This document shows positions 12,622-25,237 of a stretch of DNA of 64,000 bases, piece by piece (positions within the stretch are counted from its first letter, which is position 1; each line of letters starts with the position of its first letter). The DNA lies in contig NW_004086035.1 of NCBI RefSeq assembly GCF_000220395.1, positions 54,215-118,214 on the forward strand, read 5' to 3'. The position numbers and the translations under genes are program-made. The notes under the pieces were generated by a model. That model saw nothing but the letters and a program-made list of their open reading frames with translations. It was not told the DNA's origin and did not search any database. The DNA comes from Ichthyophthirius multifiliis. Lineage: Eukaryota > Ciliophora > Oligohymenophorea > Hymenostomatida.

Positions 12622-15600
12622 ATGTCAGAAATAGTTTAAGATTTATTAGAAAAATTTAATCAATAAAAAATATCGAATGAATATCTTTTAAGTTAACTTT
12701 TTTAAAACTCAGAAGAATTTATAAATTAACTAAAAATAAATCCCGAACAATATATTTAAATTTTTGAAGAAAACAAATTAATAGAAAAGTTAATTGAATA
12801 TATAACAATATAAAATGATAATATTTTTGATTATGAAAGAACTTATAAATATCCTTTTGTTTCAAGCGAAATATTCGATTGTTAAATTCCTTTTATTACG
12901 GACTATATTTTTAATAAAAGAGCAACATAAAATATTGGTGAAGATGATGATGAAAAAAAAAAAAAAAATTAAATTTTAAATTAAATATTTAATTTTATTA
13001 TTAATCCTTAAGAAATTCCTATAAATGATATTTTGGCAGGATATTGGTCTATACTAATAATTTCGTTGATAAAATAAAGACCAGAAGAGATATTTGAATA
13101 TATATTTGATAATAACTTATTAGATTTATTATACTAAAATATTTAGAATTTATCAATATAGTAAAAAAAAAAAAAAAAAAAAAAAATAATTTTGTGTTAG
13201 AAAACGTGATTTCGTAAATATTTTTGATTGAAAATCAAAATTAAATTAGATATGTAGAAAACGAAGAAATATTATTGAAAAAAAATATTTTTTTAAGTAA
13301 TTTTTTATAAAAAATAAGTTTAGAAACTGAATAGAGTAAAAGTATGTGTAAAGTCGTATAAGAAATAATATAAAATTTTTACTTAATTTAAAATGGGAAT
13401 TAGTTATTAGAAAATATTTGCTTAGAAGACAATATTTAATCTTTGTTTTTACCTATAAATTAAAATTCAGCTTTAGTGATAAGTGCTTTGGGATAATATT
13501 ATAGTTATGTTTCTAATCTATTGATTAATAATTAACTAGAATTTATTGATTTAACGATTGGTTAATATTAGAATATTCCATTCATTTAAAATTTGGAGAA
13601 AAATATGCTTTATATAAAGTATATTTTATTACTGAATACTAATGATTGTTTGGGTTTTTAATAATAATAGAATTAAAATTTTGGGAAAATTTTAGGGGTT
13701 TTACGTTCTTCGTGCTTAGATATTTTACTTGAAATAACAAAAATTCAAATTCAAAGCATTTAATAAAAAATAAAGGAAAGTTAAATTATGGATATTGTTT
13801 TTGAGCTTTTTTTTCATTTTGAATAGAATAATATTATGCATTAATAGATATATTAAATTTTTTTGAATATTGTTTAAAATAAAAGTTATTTGGAAGATTA
13901 TTGTAGGACGATTATTTAGAAAATATTGAATAAAAGTTAAGATGGTTTATATTCTTAAGTTAATAAAACTAATAAAGGCTATCTGTGTTTTTTAATTTAT
14001 ATTTGCGACTTTATTTAGAGTTTAGATTTATAGCTAGATAATTAGGACTGGAATTATTTTTATGATAGATAAATTATTCCATAGAAATTTAAAAATTAAA
14101 AGGATATAGGAAATTTTTAATAATTCATTATAGATAATAATTAAAATAAGAATAACACATATTAAATTTAGTTAATTAAGAATTATAACATAATTAAGAT
14201 GAATAAGTTAATTAGGAACAAAAATACTTATTTAATAATGAAGAAGAAATATAAGAAAATAATAATTAATTAAAAATATATGAAAATAATAATTATACAG
14301 AAATATAAGAAGATATTAATTAATAAGAAAAATAATTACAAAATTATTAAGAAGAAATATAAGAATAAAATAACTAAATAGCTATTATAGAATAGAATAA
14401 TTATAAAGAAGTCTAAGAGTAAGATAATTAACAAGAAAAAAATGAGTATAATTATTAAGAAGATGATTGTATATTTTAAGAAAGTTATATATATGGATTA
14501 AGTAAAGAAATAAAATTATATCAGATTTAAGGCTAAATAAATGAATAGAAATCAAATAATAACAATTAAAACTTTGATTAAATATATTAATAATAAGTAT
14601 ATAATTAAAATGAATAATAATAGGTTTATATTCTAATTTAATAAAATAATGATGATAGTTAATAATAAGATTAAGATTAATAAAATCATTATGAAAAATT
14701 TTCAAAATTTCAAAAGGAAGAAAAGAATGAAGAGAAAATATCAAATGAAATATAGTTAAAAAATGTCTAAAAAGAAATAGAAGAAAGATGTAAATGTAAA
14801 TGTAAATGTAAATGATATTTTAGAAAATATTGAAAATGCAAATTGTGATTTCTTAGTAAATTAAAATTTTGATTCTTTAGAAAATGAAATTCTTTAATTA
14901 AGTCTTACTAATTGTTTTGATGAAAATTAAAAAAAACATAATCTAAAATAAATTATGATACAACTGTAAAAAATAGAAAAAATGCTTTTCAATAAATCAG
15001 AAAAAATAAGAATAGGAAGTATATTTAAATAATGAAACACAGAATATTTAAAATAAATAAGAATAAATAATTAATAATGATAACGATTAATATAATAAAT
15101 AGCTTTAAATAAATGAATAAATTTAATAAAAATCTATATTAGATATCAACTAATAAAAAACTGAAGATAACTAATAAAAAGATTTTTTATAAGAATCATA
15201 ATAATAAATAGATGAATAATAATAAAAAATTTAATAAAATAGTTAAATAATTAGTAATTAATTTCTTTTATAATAAAATAATGTTTAATAAATATAAAAT
15301 ATTTAATAAAATTATAATTCGGGATATGATTAAATAGAAAAGAATCAAAATAAAACAATTTTTTAAATAGAATAGAATTATGATTTGATCAAAGTACTTG
15401 AATAAGTGCATAATAGAAATATGAATTTTATAAAAATCCAGTTTTCTAAAAATTAAGAGTTATTTAGTTAAATTTTAAGTTATTAAGAAAATATTTATCT
15501 AAAATTTTAAAATAACATTTAGAATATTTTAAATTAATAATAAAATATTGTTTAAAGCCTTTATTTAGAAAATAATAAAGAATGTTTATTAAAGGAATAA

Positions 15601-16221
15601 GTAATTTAAAAATCAAATTAATTAGAAAAATAAAATAAATTTTATGAATAATAATAAAAAGCATTGATTAGAAAATAAATAGATTATAATAATTTTTTTT
15701 TTGAAAAAATTTAAAGTTTTTATTAATTAAATTAGAATTATATACATATATGTGATTATTAAACTTTTAAGATATTTTTTAAATAAGATACAAATATATT
15801 TAATTCAAATTAATAATGTTTTTCATAAAAAAAATATTGTAAAGAGAAGCCTCCTAATAATTATGAATAATAAAAAATTTCTAAATATGAAAATAATGAT
15901 TTTGATATTTAAAAAAAAGAAAATAATTTTCAAGAGTAACATTTTATTTAAACTTATAGTAAAAATACGCATATATAAGAATAAAAATAATTATCTTAAT
16001 TAAATAAAATTTAAAATTAAGAAATATTTCATTAAAAAACTTTTTATCCTGATTAAAAAAAATATATATCTAGCAACTAACAATTTAAATAAAAAGCTGA
16101 TATGATATAAACAAAAGTATAGTATTAAAAATAAAAAAACATATAAAAAATTTGCTAAAACAACAAATACATAGATTCAAATTTGATTTAGATTTTACAT
16201 AAATATATTGGGTAAACCTGA
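12622..16221 (+). CDS. SAPS-domain protein (PP6/Sit4 phosphatase regulatory subunit-like)
   Basis: The N-terminal 450 or so residues resemble the SAPS/SIT4-associated domain that binds PP6/Sit4-type catalytic subunits. Recognisable blocks are YPFVSSEIFDCQIPFI, ILAGYWSILIISLIKQRPEE, SALVISALGQYY and LRSSCLDILLEITKIQIQ, with DWNYFYDRQIIP near the domain end. The C-terminal half (about 14150-16220) is Gln/Asn/Glu-rich, disordered or coiled, and longer than in yeast or human relatives. One clean 34-nt intron (14790-14823) is present. The frame shifts three more times, each at a homopolymer (A24 at 13163-13186, T5 at 14114-14118, A6 at 15001-15006), where a one-base change would restore continuity. 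If the last is real, the protein ends at 15035 and the rest is a separate ORF. Start ATG 12622, final TGA 16219-16221. Confidence 0.72.
14790..14823 (+). other. 34-nt intron made of GTAAAT repeats
   Basis: Four perfect GTAAAT copies followed by GATATTTTAG. Unspliced, the two overlapping frames read Cys-Lys or Asn-Val repeats; the first stops at TGA. Splicing at the first GT and at TTTAG|AAA joins EIEER to QNIENANCDF in frame. Each repeat unit is itself a consensus-like 5' splice site. Confidence 0.65.
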
Positions 16222-18578
16222 AAATAAAGATAAAAACATTATAATAATAAGATTATTAAAGTAAAAATAAAAAAAACATAAATAATTCTATTTAATATAA
16301 AAATTATAACATATAAATTTTTAAATATTTATTTAAAATAATATTTTTATAGTTTAATTTTATTTATTTTTTTAATTTCAAATAATTTAAATTTTATTTC
16401 ATTATTAATATAACTTTTAACCATTTAAATAATCTTAGGATTTTTTTATTAAACAAAGGTATAAAATTTAAAAAAGAAAATTCATTTACATAATTTTCAT
16501 ATTATTTTTTATAAATTCAGTAATAAAAAGCAAACAGATAAATAATTTCTAAAATAATTCCTAAAATTACAAAATATTAGTTTAAAAAGTTTTATATTTT
16601 AACAGAATTAAAATAATTTTGTTTAATTTTACACCATAAATATCAATTACTTCCATTAATTATTTAAAATATTATAACAAAATTTAACCTTTAAGAATTA
16701 ATATATTTAAATAGATCTTATTCATTTTAAATTTAATAAGTTTTCTTTTATTGTATTCATAAAACTTTAAATTTAACAAATAATTCCTTAGTCAAAATAA
16801 ACTCCATCTTATTCATTACATTTATTAATAGTTATAACTGTAAACATATTTTCTTTTAGTAAATTCATTATTTAATTAGTAATTATCTAAAAGTGATTTT
16901 ATTTAGAATATCCTGCTTTATTATTCATTTTTAAATTTACATTTCTTACTAATTCTTGAAAATTCCGATATAAAATTATATCAAAAATAATAAAAAATAA
17001 TTTAATATTAATAAATTAAAAATATTAAAAAATTTCTAAATTATTATTTCTTACATTTAAACATATTTATTATATTTAATTTTGTACATATATTTTATAA
17101 AATAATAGCTAAAAAGAGAAATAAAATTGACACTAAAATTTAAAAAATTTTAAAATACAAATAATATATATTATTAAATATAAATTTATACTAAATTTTA
17201 AAAAATAATAATTTGTTTTAATTATTTCTATTTATTAGATTTAAATTTAAATAATTTATCAAACTTATTCCTATATTTTTCTTAATATAATAATATAATT
17301 TATAATTTTATAAATTTTATATTAGTTATCGCAAAAAGTAATTTTTAATTGTATTTGACTAAGAGTGATTGGTTAAAAATATTTTATACAAACTTTAACA
17401 TAAAAAATATTTTCTATAATTCTATTTATTATTATTTTTTATCATATTTTTTACTTATTAAGAATTTATAGATTATTTAATTTTATCTGATGTTATTTAT
17501 AAAATTAGTAAAGAATAAATAAGATTATCATTTCTTTTAAAATAAAAAATAATTTAAGATGAATTCTCTTTTAATATTTTTTTAAAAAAAAAAATTTAAA
17601 CAATTTTATTAAATTATATATGTTTTAAAAATGTTTTCTATTAAAAAATAAATTTTAATTTTATATATATATATATATATATATCTTATTTATTTAAATT
17701 TATATTAATTTCATTATTTTTACATTATGTTTAAAAAATTACAATTCTATTTATAGAAAACAATACTTTATATTTATTTAATTATTGACTCTCTCAAACA
17801 TTTTTAAATTATTCATATTTATCAATTTTATTAACTAATAAATAAATAATATTATAAAAATATGTTTTAAATTAATTAATTTAAAGATGATTTTTTAATT
17901 TAATATAAAATAAAATTAATCTGACTTTTATATATATATTTAAATCTTTAAATATTTACTTATTATTATTTTTATTATTTTATTGATCTAAAAATATGGC
18001 TTTAAAACAATTTTCTTTACTTATTAGAAATATCCTTTTATTTTATTTCATAAAATACAATACTAAAATAAAAAAATATTTTATAGATTTTTAAATATTA
18101 TAATTAATAAAACTTTTTATATATTATTACTTCCAAATTAAATAAAATTAATTCTTTGCAAATTTAATAATTTAAGATTAAGATAGATATATTTTATTTA
18201 TAAAATTTATAATTATTATATATGTATTTTTTTTATATATTTTTAACAATAATAAGATTAATATTATTTTTAATACAATTATTTTATTTAAATTAATTTA
18301 TTTTGTTTGTATATTTTCATATATATATTACATACGAAACTAAAAAAATCAAAAAAGAGAAAATTTTTACTCAAGTAAAAATTACAAAATTATAAAATTA
18401 ACCTTGAAATATAAAATTTCATTAATGAATATATATATATTTTTAAAATAATTATTTTTGTTTGTATTAAAAAAAATAATAAATTAAACAAAAATAAATT
18501 CATTTTATTTTTATAGAAAATATTATTTAAATTATAATATCATAGATATTTTTTTATTATTTAATATTAAATGCATTT
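16222..18578. other. 2.3-kb AT-rich region, possible small minus-strand exon set
   Basis: Mostly featureless A/T DNA, with a (TA)n run near 17662-17684. Between about 16722 and 16960 the minus strand has protein-like composition in two adjacent frames (EFSRISKKCKFKNEQQ, then NKCNEQDGVYFDQGI, ending at TGA 16722). This may be the end of an unrecognised spliced gene or a remnant. No start or domain could be placed. Confidence 0.3.
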
Positions 18579-18728
18579 TCAATGTTCTTCTTCTTCACCT
18601 GCTCCCTAAGCATTTATTTAAGCTTAACGAATCAAATAGACTACATAGAATGGATATGTGTAAGATGCCCATTTAAATAAATATATAAAAGTTGGCCCTG
18701 ATATTATTTTTCTTTTTGGAAAAATCAT
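18579..18728 (-). CDS. Small membrane-type ORF, 49 residues
   Basis: Unrecognised. ATG at 18726-18728, TGA at 18579-18581. The base composition is clearly less AT-biased than the surroundings. The product has a basic start (MIFPKRKIISGP), an aromatic hydrophobic middle (TFIYLFKWASYTYPFYVVYL) that could span a membrane once, and an acidic tail ending EEEEH. The size and shape recall small subunits of mitochondrial membrane complexes, but there is no specific match I can name. The reading is uninterrupted and bounded by AT-rich DNA. Further exons are possible. Confidence 0.45.
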
Positions 18729-18900
18729 TTTATTTTATTTTTTTTATTTTATTTTTTCTTATAATATATTATTTTTTTATAAAAATTTAATATATTCATA
18801 ATTATTTAAATTAAAAAAAATAAAAAATAAAATAAAATTTTTAATAAATATTTTACATATTTTCTTATTAAAAATATTTCTTTTTATTATAATATACGAT

Positions 18901-19120
18901 TCAAGCCAAATAATTTTGTAATTCCTTTAATTGATTATCATAAGTAAATTCTCCAATTAAAATTAATTTACATAATAAAATATCACTTATTTAGAGACCT
19001 AAACTAAAAACCGAAGGTTTAGTTTTAAGAAAGTAACTGATAAAATTAAAAATTTGTAATTTTATAATGAAATGGTGAAAAAGTTAATAACATTTCCGAT
19101 TTTCGTATTAACTGTATTAC
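18901..19120 (-). pseudogene. Protein-kinase-like C-lobe fragment
   Basis: The minus strand ending at TGA 18901-18903 reads KPSVFSLGLQISDILLCKLI, which resembles kinase subdomain IX (the usual form is DVFSLGL), followed by LIGEFTYDNQLKELQNYLA and stop. Upstream, minus-strand frames up to about 19500 give scattered protein-like phrases but no HRD loop or DFG. I read this as the decayed or heavily interrupted end of a kinase-like gene. It could be a real gene with many introns that I failed to assemble. Confidence 0.3.
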
Positions 19121-19732
19121 TAATATTATAACAAGAATTAAATTAAACTAATTTTTAAGATCTATTATTAATAAGTTAAGTAGCAAAATGCCAAAAAATA
19201 ATTTCATTTGATTAATGACTGAACTTTAAATTACTATAATTTTTATTAATATTACTATAATCTTGATACCCAATTAAATATATAATATTTTTTATCATAA
19301 AAGTATAATTTATGAAAACATTTATAAAAAATAAATAATAAAAAAAGTATGTCTATGTTAATATATTAAATTTTCAGACTAAAAACATGTAAGTGCATTA
19401 AAAAATTTTCGAATCAACTTTAAATTATGATATATAGAAAAAAACTAAAAATTATTAATCTTAAATTTTCAAAATAAAAATTTTGATAGATTTGCCTATT
19501 TAATTATGATTATTATAAATTAGGTCTATTAATTAGTATACATAAAATATATTGTTAAATTATTATAAAATAATTATTTTTATCATCAAATAAGTTTAAT
19601 TGGTTAATTTTCTCATTTTATAATAATTCATGCTTCTAGTAAACGTTATTTATGTTAAAATATTACTTATGATGTTTTATTATTTTCCAAAAATCAGAAA
19701 AAATCCTATGAACCTAAAAAAAATATAAGAAT

Positions 19733-20405
19733 GGTATTCATTTTCACGAAAAGTAATCCATATGAAATTGTTGATTAAATTTTTGGTTTTCTAATTATTG
19801 AATGTGGCTTTTAATAAGAATAAATATGCATTTTTAGTGAAGAAAATGTAGGGATTAAAAAATTTTAATTATAAAAAGAAAATATATATATTGTATCACT
19901 AATATCTTATAAGTTATTATCTTATAATAATAACTATACTTACTTTATTTTACGGAGATATAGGTCTCAATAAAATATACAAACTATTTTTGAGTTATAA
20001 CTATGTATATTACTTGCAGAGAGTTATCATATTCTTTAAATGATATAGGGTTTATATTTGAATACATTTATTTATAATAAAATAATTTTAAAAAAATCAT
20101 GTATTTGTAATTAATAATTATGTGCATAAAAAGAATATTTGAATTCTTTATAATACTAAATTCGGAAATATCTAGATTATATTATGAAAAAAAAAATTAA
20201 TAATTTTTAGTTTTATGAATTAATATAAATATAAAAATGTAAAATTGAAAAAATTAATTTTTTTTAAAGCTAATATAATAATATATGTTTTATAAAAAAA
20301 ATTAAGTTTAGATTTTAAAAATATATATAATATAAGAAAATTAATTATAAATTATAAATAAATTAAAAAAAAAAATTAAAGAATAACTAGCTTTATTACA
20401 TCTGA
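19733..20405 (+). CDS. Doubtful ORF, about 223 residues
   Basis: A TGA-free frame from ATG 19733 to TGA 20403-20405. The first part (MVFIFTKSNPYEIVDQIFGF, then CGFQQEQICIFSEENVG) has reasonable composition; the last third is Lys/Ile/Asn noise. With only one stop codon in such AT-rich DNA, open frames of this length arise by chance now and then. No domain, intron or homology recognised. Confidence 0.22.
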
Positions 20406-21693
20406 AAAAATTAATGTAGTTCTAGATTATATAAGTTAAAAATAGTAAAACTAAAACAAAATAATAATAAATTAAAGGAAAATATAATAAAAATGTAAAT
20501 ATTGTCAAATACAAATATAATCAAATATTTATTATTTAAATAATAAATATTAAAATATTGAAAATTAAATAAAAAAATGTTAAATTAAATGTAAATCAAA
20601 ATAATATAAATAAAAAATAAAAGAAATTTTTATAAATTAATAATAAAATATTTATTTTAAAAAAGAATTTAAATATAATAAAATAATTATAAAATTAAAA
20701 AAATAAAAAAATATTAATTGTAAAAAAAATTAATTATAATTTAATATTAATATATAAATATATAAATATATAATATATATATAAATATTTAAATATATAA
20801 ATATTATTATATATTTATTTTTATATTTTTTTTTATATATTTTTTTTAATTTTTTTTATTTATTTTTAAATATATAAAATTTCCTTATATACATTTAATA
20901 TTTATGTTTTTAATATGTTATTTTTTTTTAATTTCTTATTTTGAACAAATATTATATCTTTGATATAATATTAAAAAAAAAATATATATATTCAATTTTT
21001 ACTTACAATCAAATAAAAATTTAAAATTATTATAAAAATATTAATATTATTTAAGTTATCAGCTTAATAATTTTTGTTAAATTAGGCAAAAACATTATTT
21101 ATCACATTTTGTTTTAAAAAAATATATAATATTTAAAAAAATTATGATTTAGTAATATAAAAAGGAAATACTATAAGCTAGCTTTTCATGCTGATTTTAA
21201 ATAAGAATTTTTCAAGATAAAAAATTAATATAAATTTTTTAAAAATAAATTAAATTGATAATTGAATTTATTATAGTTATTAGTATTTATTAATATTTAC
21301 ACCATTTTATATATGCATTAAATTTTTAATAATTTTCTTTTGTTTAATATATAAAATAAACTAATTAAATGATAAAAATATATTTAAAATAAAAATTATT
21401 ATAATTTTTTATTTATTTAAATTTTAATTATACAGTTTAAATAATAAAGTATTATTTGTAACATTAATTCAAGTAAAAATATAAATATTATATTATACTT
21501 AATTTATATAAAATTAAATAAAAAATAATCAAATATAAAGATAAAAAAAATATTTTAAATAAATATTTAATTTCATATTGAGAATATATTAATAAAATTT
21601 TTTAATAAGATAATTATTTTTTATATGAATAATTTTATTCGAAATATATTTTATTATTTTCATGCTAATAAATTTATTATTAATATAATAAAA
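20406..21693. other. AT-rich spacer
   Basis: No gene recognised. Alternating TA/TAAATA segments occur around 20740-20810. It separates the doubtful ORF from the next plus-strand gene. Confidence 0.5.
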
Positions 21694-22769
21694 ATGAATA
21701 ATAATTAAAAATAAAAAAAAAATTTATTATCATTTAAAGTAATAATTTTTTCAAAAGTTAGTATGCACAAAAGAAAAATGAAGATAATATCTAATATTAT
21801 AATAATAAAAATATAAAATAAATTGATTCTTATTAACATCATAAAAAAAATTATAAAAATAAATACAATTCTGAAAACACATTCACTTTTTAAAATTTGT
21901 TACTATGATATCAAAATTATCAACTATAAAAATCTGATGATAGTTTTTAAATAAAACATTAAATTAAAAATAAAAAATAAGATATAAAAGAGAATTATCT
22001 TTCACTTAAAACATGTACTAAATAATTAATCTTAAAAAAAAGAGATTTGTAAAATCATAAAAAAATTAATTCCAATTGTTTGAATATAAAAAACAATTGT
22101 TTACAAAAGTATTTTTAAAAATCAAATTAATCTTAAAAAATGCAAGATTTAGAATAAAAACAAGAAAATAGTCTAAAATTGTAAGAAATTTTGAATAATT
22201 CATAATTATCTTTATTAAACACTAATACAACAGAAAAACAAAATTAATTTATATAATTAAAATAAAAATGTGAATAATAAATGAATTAAAATCGATGCTA
22301 AATTTACAATAAAATAAGGATTTAATAGTCCAGTAAATAATAATATTTAAATCAATCTTATCATCCTTTATATATTAACGTTTTTCATAATAAATAAACG
22401 AAAGAATTATAAAATTAAAATGAATGTTTCGAAAAAAATAAATAAAAAATCATTTTAAATAATATGAATTAGTTAAAATAGAAAATTTAAAAAGATGCTG
22501 AGATTTAAACTAATTTTTAAGATAATCTTCTATTCTTATAAAGCGAAAATATTACAAAAAATAAAATGATATATAAGACCTTTCTTAAAATTAACAAAAT
22601 TTTAAATAAATATTAAATTCTAAAAAAAAATAACAAGAAAACTTAAATAGTTTGCTTGTTCCTTTTTTAAAATTTCAAATAATTTTTTGAAATTTTAAAA
22701 ACATAAATGACTTAAATTCAAATAAAAACAAATATAATTATTTTTTTAAAAATATATAAAATATAATGA
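21694..22769 (+). CDS. Lys/Asn/Gln-rich, probably coiled-coil protein
   Basis: Unrecognised. The frame from about 21740 to TGA 22767-22769 is open once a 45-nt intron is removed (21899-21943, GTTACT...GATAG); that intron contains the only in-frame TGA, which supports splicing. The ATG at 21694 is followed by an A10 run and a possible short intron that must bring it into phase, so the first 15 or so residues are uncertain. The product is rich in Lys, Asn and Gln with Leu spacing (KMQDLEQKQENSLKLQEI), suggesting coiled coil. There is a small Cys content in the middle (KCEQQMNQNRCQIYNK). No membrane segment is seen. Confidence 0.55.
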
Positions 22770-22988
22770 ATAATTAATTTTCTAAAAATATGTATTTTAA
22801 TATTTATATTTATATATTATTATTTAGTTTATTTTATATTTTTTTAGTAAGCTAAAAATTTAATATTAATATTTATAAAATAAAATTCAAAAAATTACAC
22901 AAGTAAAAAAAGAGCTTCAAAATAAATAACATATATTTTAACACTTCAAAAAAAATATTATTAAAAACAAATTAATAAAATAAAAATA

Positions 22989-24312
22989 ATGGACTTTCAA
23001 CAACTTTATTAAATATTACCTAAATATCCTTTTTAATGGGATATTTAAGATACAATAAAATGGTTAGAGTTTATTAGTCTTTAATGCTATTCTTAAGGAT
23101 TTAGTATATATTTTTTTAAAATATTAATATATTTCAATTAAAGTTCAAAATTAATTACAAGGTCAATAACTTTTATAGATTGACGAAAACTTCTTAAATT
23201 AAATTGGAATAACAAATATATTCCATAAGAAAAAAATAATAATATGGGTAGATGTAGGATTATAAGAATACTGTTTATATCTGAATAACATTTTCGAAAA
23301 TCAATAAAAAATTAATCAGAATAGTATCGAAAAGCGTCGAAAAAATTCTTAAATTTAGGGAATTATGTAATTCTAAAATGAAATTTCTCCAATAAATTCT
23401 ATAGAAGATTCAATTCAAAAGGATAATTAAATAAATATTTAATTAGATTTATCGAAAGAAGATTATTATGAATTAATTCTTTCTTCTGCTGAAGAACATA
23501 ATGCAAGTTTTTTTATTGTTAAAAAAGATGGAGCTAATATAGGTAGGCATTAATTAAACTAAATTGTAATTTTGGAAGAATCTATTTCAAGAAATCATGC
23601 TTAAATAATATTTTCATAAAAAGAATTTTACATTAAAGATTTAAACTCTTCTACAGGAACTTACATTAGAATTAGGGAAAAGTTTAAACTTTTTTAAGGA
23701 ACTATTATTGAAATGGGAGCTACTTAATTTCATATTTTTAAAATTTAGGAAAATTAAAATGTACCTTTTTTAACTGTTAATACTGTTAATTAAGAAAGTT
23801 AAAAAGAATAAGAAACATTTAATATTTATTTTAATAGAAACCTTTTGGGAAATTATGGTTTTATTTCTATTGGGAGAAATTAAAATAATTAAATATGTAT
23901 ATAAGATGATACTCTTCTGTCTTATTTACATGCCAAAATTTATTTTATTGATGGAAATTTTTATTTGGAAGATGATAATTCGACAAATGGGTATTTATAA
24001 TAATATATAATATTTTCTATTTTTAAATTTAGAACTTGGCTTAGATTATAAAAGAATACTCTTTAAATAATATAGAATAAAGATTAAATCAGAATAGGCT
24101 ATTATAGAAAATATGACTGTAAAATAGACAAATATTTAAATAAATAATAAAATTATGAAAATATGTGTATTATATGCTTTGAAATTGAAAAAGAAACTGT
24201 TTTTATACCTTGCAGGCATTATGCCTGTTGTATGTAATGTTCTAGGGATTTGAAATAATGTATTATTTGTAGATTATATATTAAAGAACTTGTTAAAGTT
24301 TATAGATCTTGA
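22989..24312 (+). CDS. SAM-FHA-FHA-RING protein, 413 residues
   Basis: Two introns, 23104-23143 (40 nt) and 23991-24032 (42 nt). The N-terminus is SAM-like (about residues 10-75): KWLEFISLQCYSQGF, then QQLLQIDENFLNQIGI. FHA domain 1 (about 164-237) shows IGRH, SRNHAQIIF and LNSSTGTYI. FHA domain 2 (about 264-335) shows ISIGRN, LLSYLHAKIYF and DNSTNGTW. Both keep the Gly-Arg, Ser/His and Asn/Thr-Gly pattern that binds phosphothreonine, though domain 2 has YLHAKI where SRxHA is usual. The C-terminal RING of the IAP/MULAN type (362-402) reads CIICFEIEKETVFIPCRHYACC...C..C (CIIC at the end). The likely role is a phospho-dependent E3 ubiquitin ligase; Chfr and RNF8 have one FHA plus a RING. The SAM plus double FHA combination is unusual. 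Introns 1 and 2 fall inside SAM and FHA2. Stop TGA 24310-24312. Confidence 0.88.
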
Positions 24313-24562
24313 TTATTTTAAAATAATGATTATGATATTTTTTTTTGAAGAGTTTTATTTTTTATAAAAACATTTATTAAAATCATGAAAGTTAATATAA
24401 AAATAAATTAGTAAATTATAAAAAAAAATATATTTTTGATAATTATAAAAATACTTGAAAATAAATAAATTAAAAACACCAAGCATTTTATAAAAAACAT
24501 AAAAAAATAAATAATAATTATTCAATTTAAAAGTTAAAATTAAATAAAGCCTATACTGATAT

Positions 24563-25000
24563 ATGGGAAATACTTTTAAAATTTAAAATATGCAATAAAA
24601 AACTAAACAACCAAACAAACATAGCAAATGAACTTAAATAAATAGCCATTTTGGATACAGATAGATATGGGTATTCCAAAGTATACTTAAATAATTTAAG
24701 TGGTAAGAAATATGCGAAAATAACCAGGAAAGAAATAGCAAAAACGAAGAATAATAAATATAAATAACATAATAATTTAAATAATGTATATTTTTAGACC
24801 ATAGAAATATAAAAAAACTAGAAAATTTTAATTATATGAAATATAATAATTTATTATAAAATTAATGTTAAATTATTTTGCTTTACCTATATGATAAAGG
24901 AATATTGTTTGAAAAATCAAGTTTATTTGAGATAGTTAATATGCCGCCTATTTTATACAGAGTAAAAGTTGGGTACTTTTTGAAATTATTTTTTAATATA
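24563..25000 (+). pseudogene. Degenerate protein-kinase N-lobe-like sequence
   Basis: The plus strand contains ILDTDRYGYSKVYL followed by SGKKYAKITRKEIAK, matching the layout of kinase subdomains I-II (Gly-loop position, then the VAIK-like lysine) with most glycines lost. Downstream, in another frame, LLYLYDKGILFEKSSLFEIV resembles the hinge region. No catalytic loop follows. The candidate start at 24563 (MGNTFKIQN) is in another frame and would suggest N-myristoylation if joined. Either a broken gene or a fast-evolving pseudokinase with unplaced introns. Confidence 0.3.
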
Positions 25001-25237
25001 CTAATATTTTTGCATTAAAAAAAATTATATATTATTTTTATATATCGAAAAAAAAATACAAAATAATTTTAATTTTAATTTTTAGTTTTATTTTCTTTGC
25101 TTTTATATATAAAAATTTATAATATTATTTTTCTTTTTATATTTTGATAATCATATTGTAATAATAATATATTTTGTAGTTTTTTCATTACATACATTTA
25201 TATATATGTGCTTCAATTGATATTAGATTATATCTAA

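Noticed and set aside
14385-15664. Minus-strand ORFs across the SAPS tail
   Set aside because: Leu/Ile/Phe/Tyr-rich reverse translation of plus-strand Gln/Asn/Lys codons; composition typical of shadows.
21900-21912. In-frame TGA as selenocysteine or readthrough codon
   Set aside because: It falls inside a 45-nt GT-AG segment whose removal keeps the frame, the simpler explanation.
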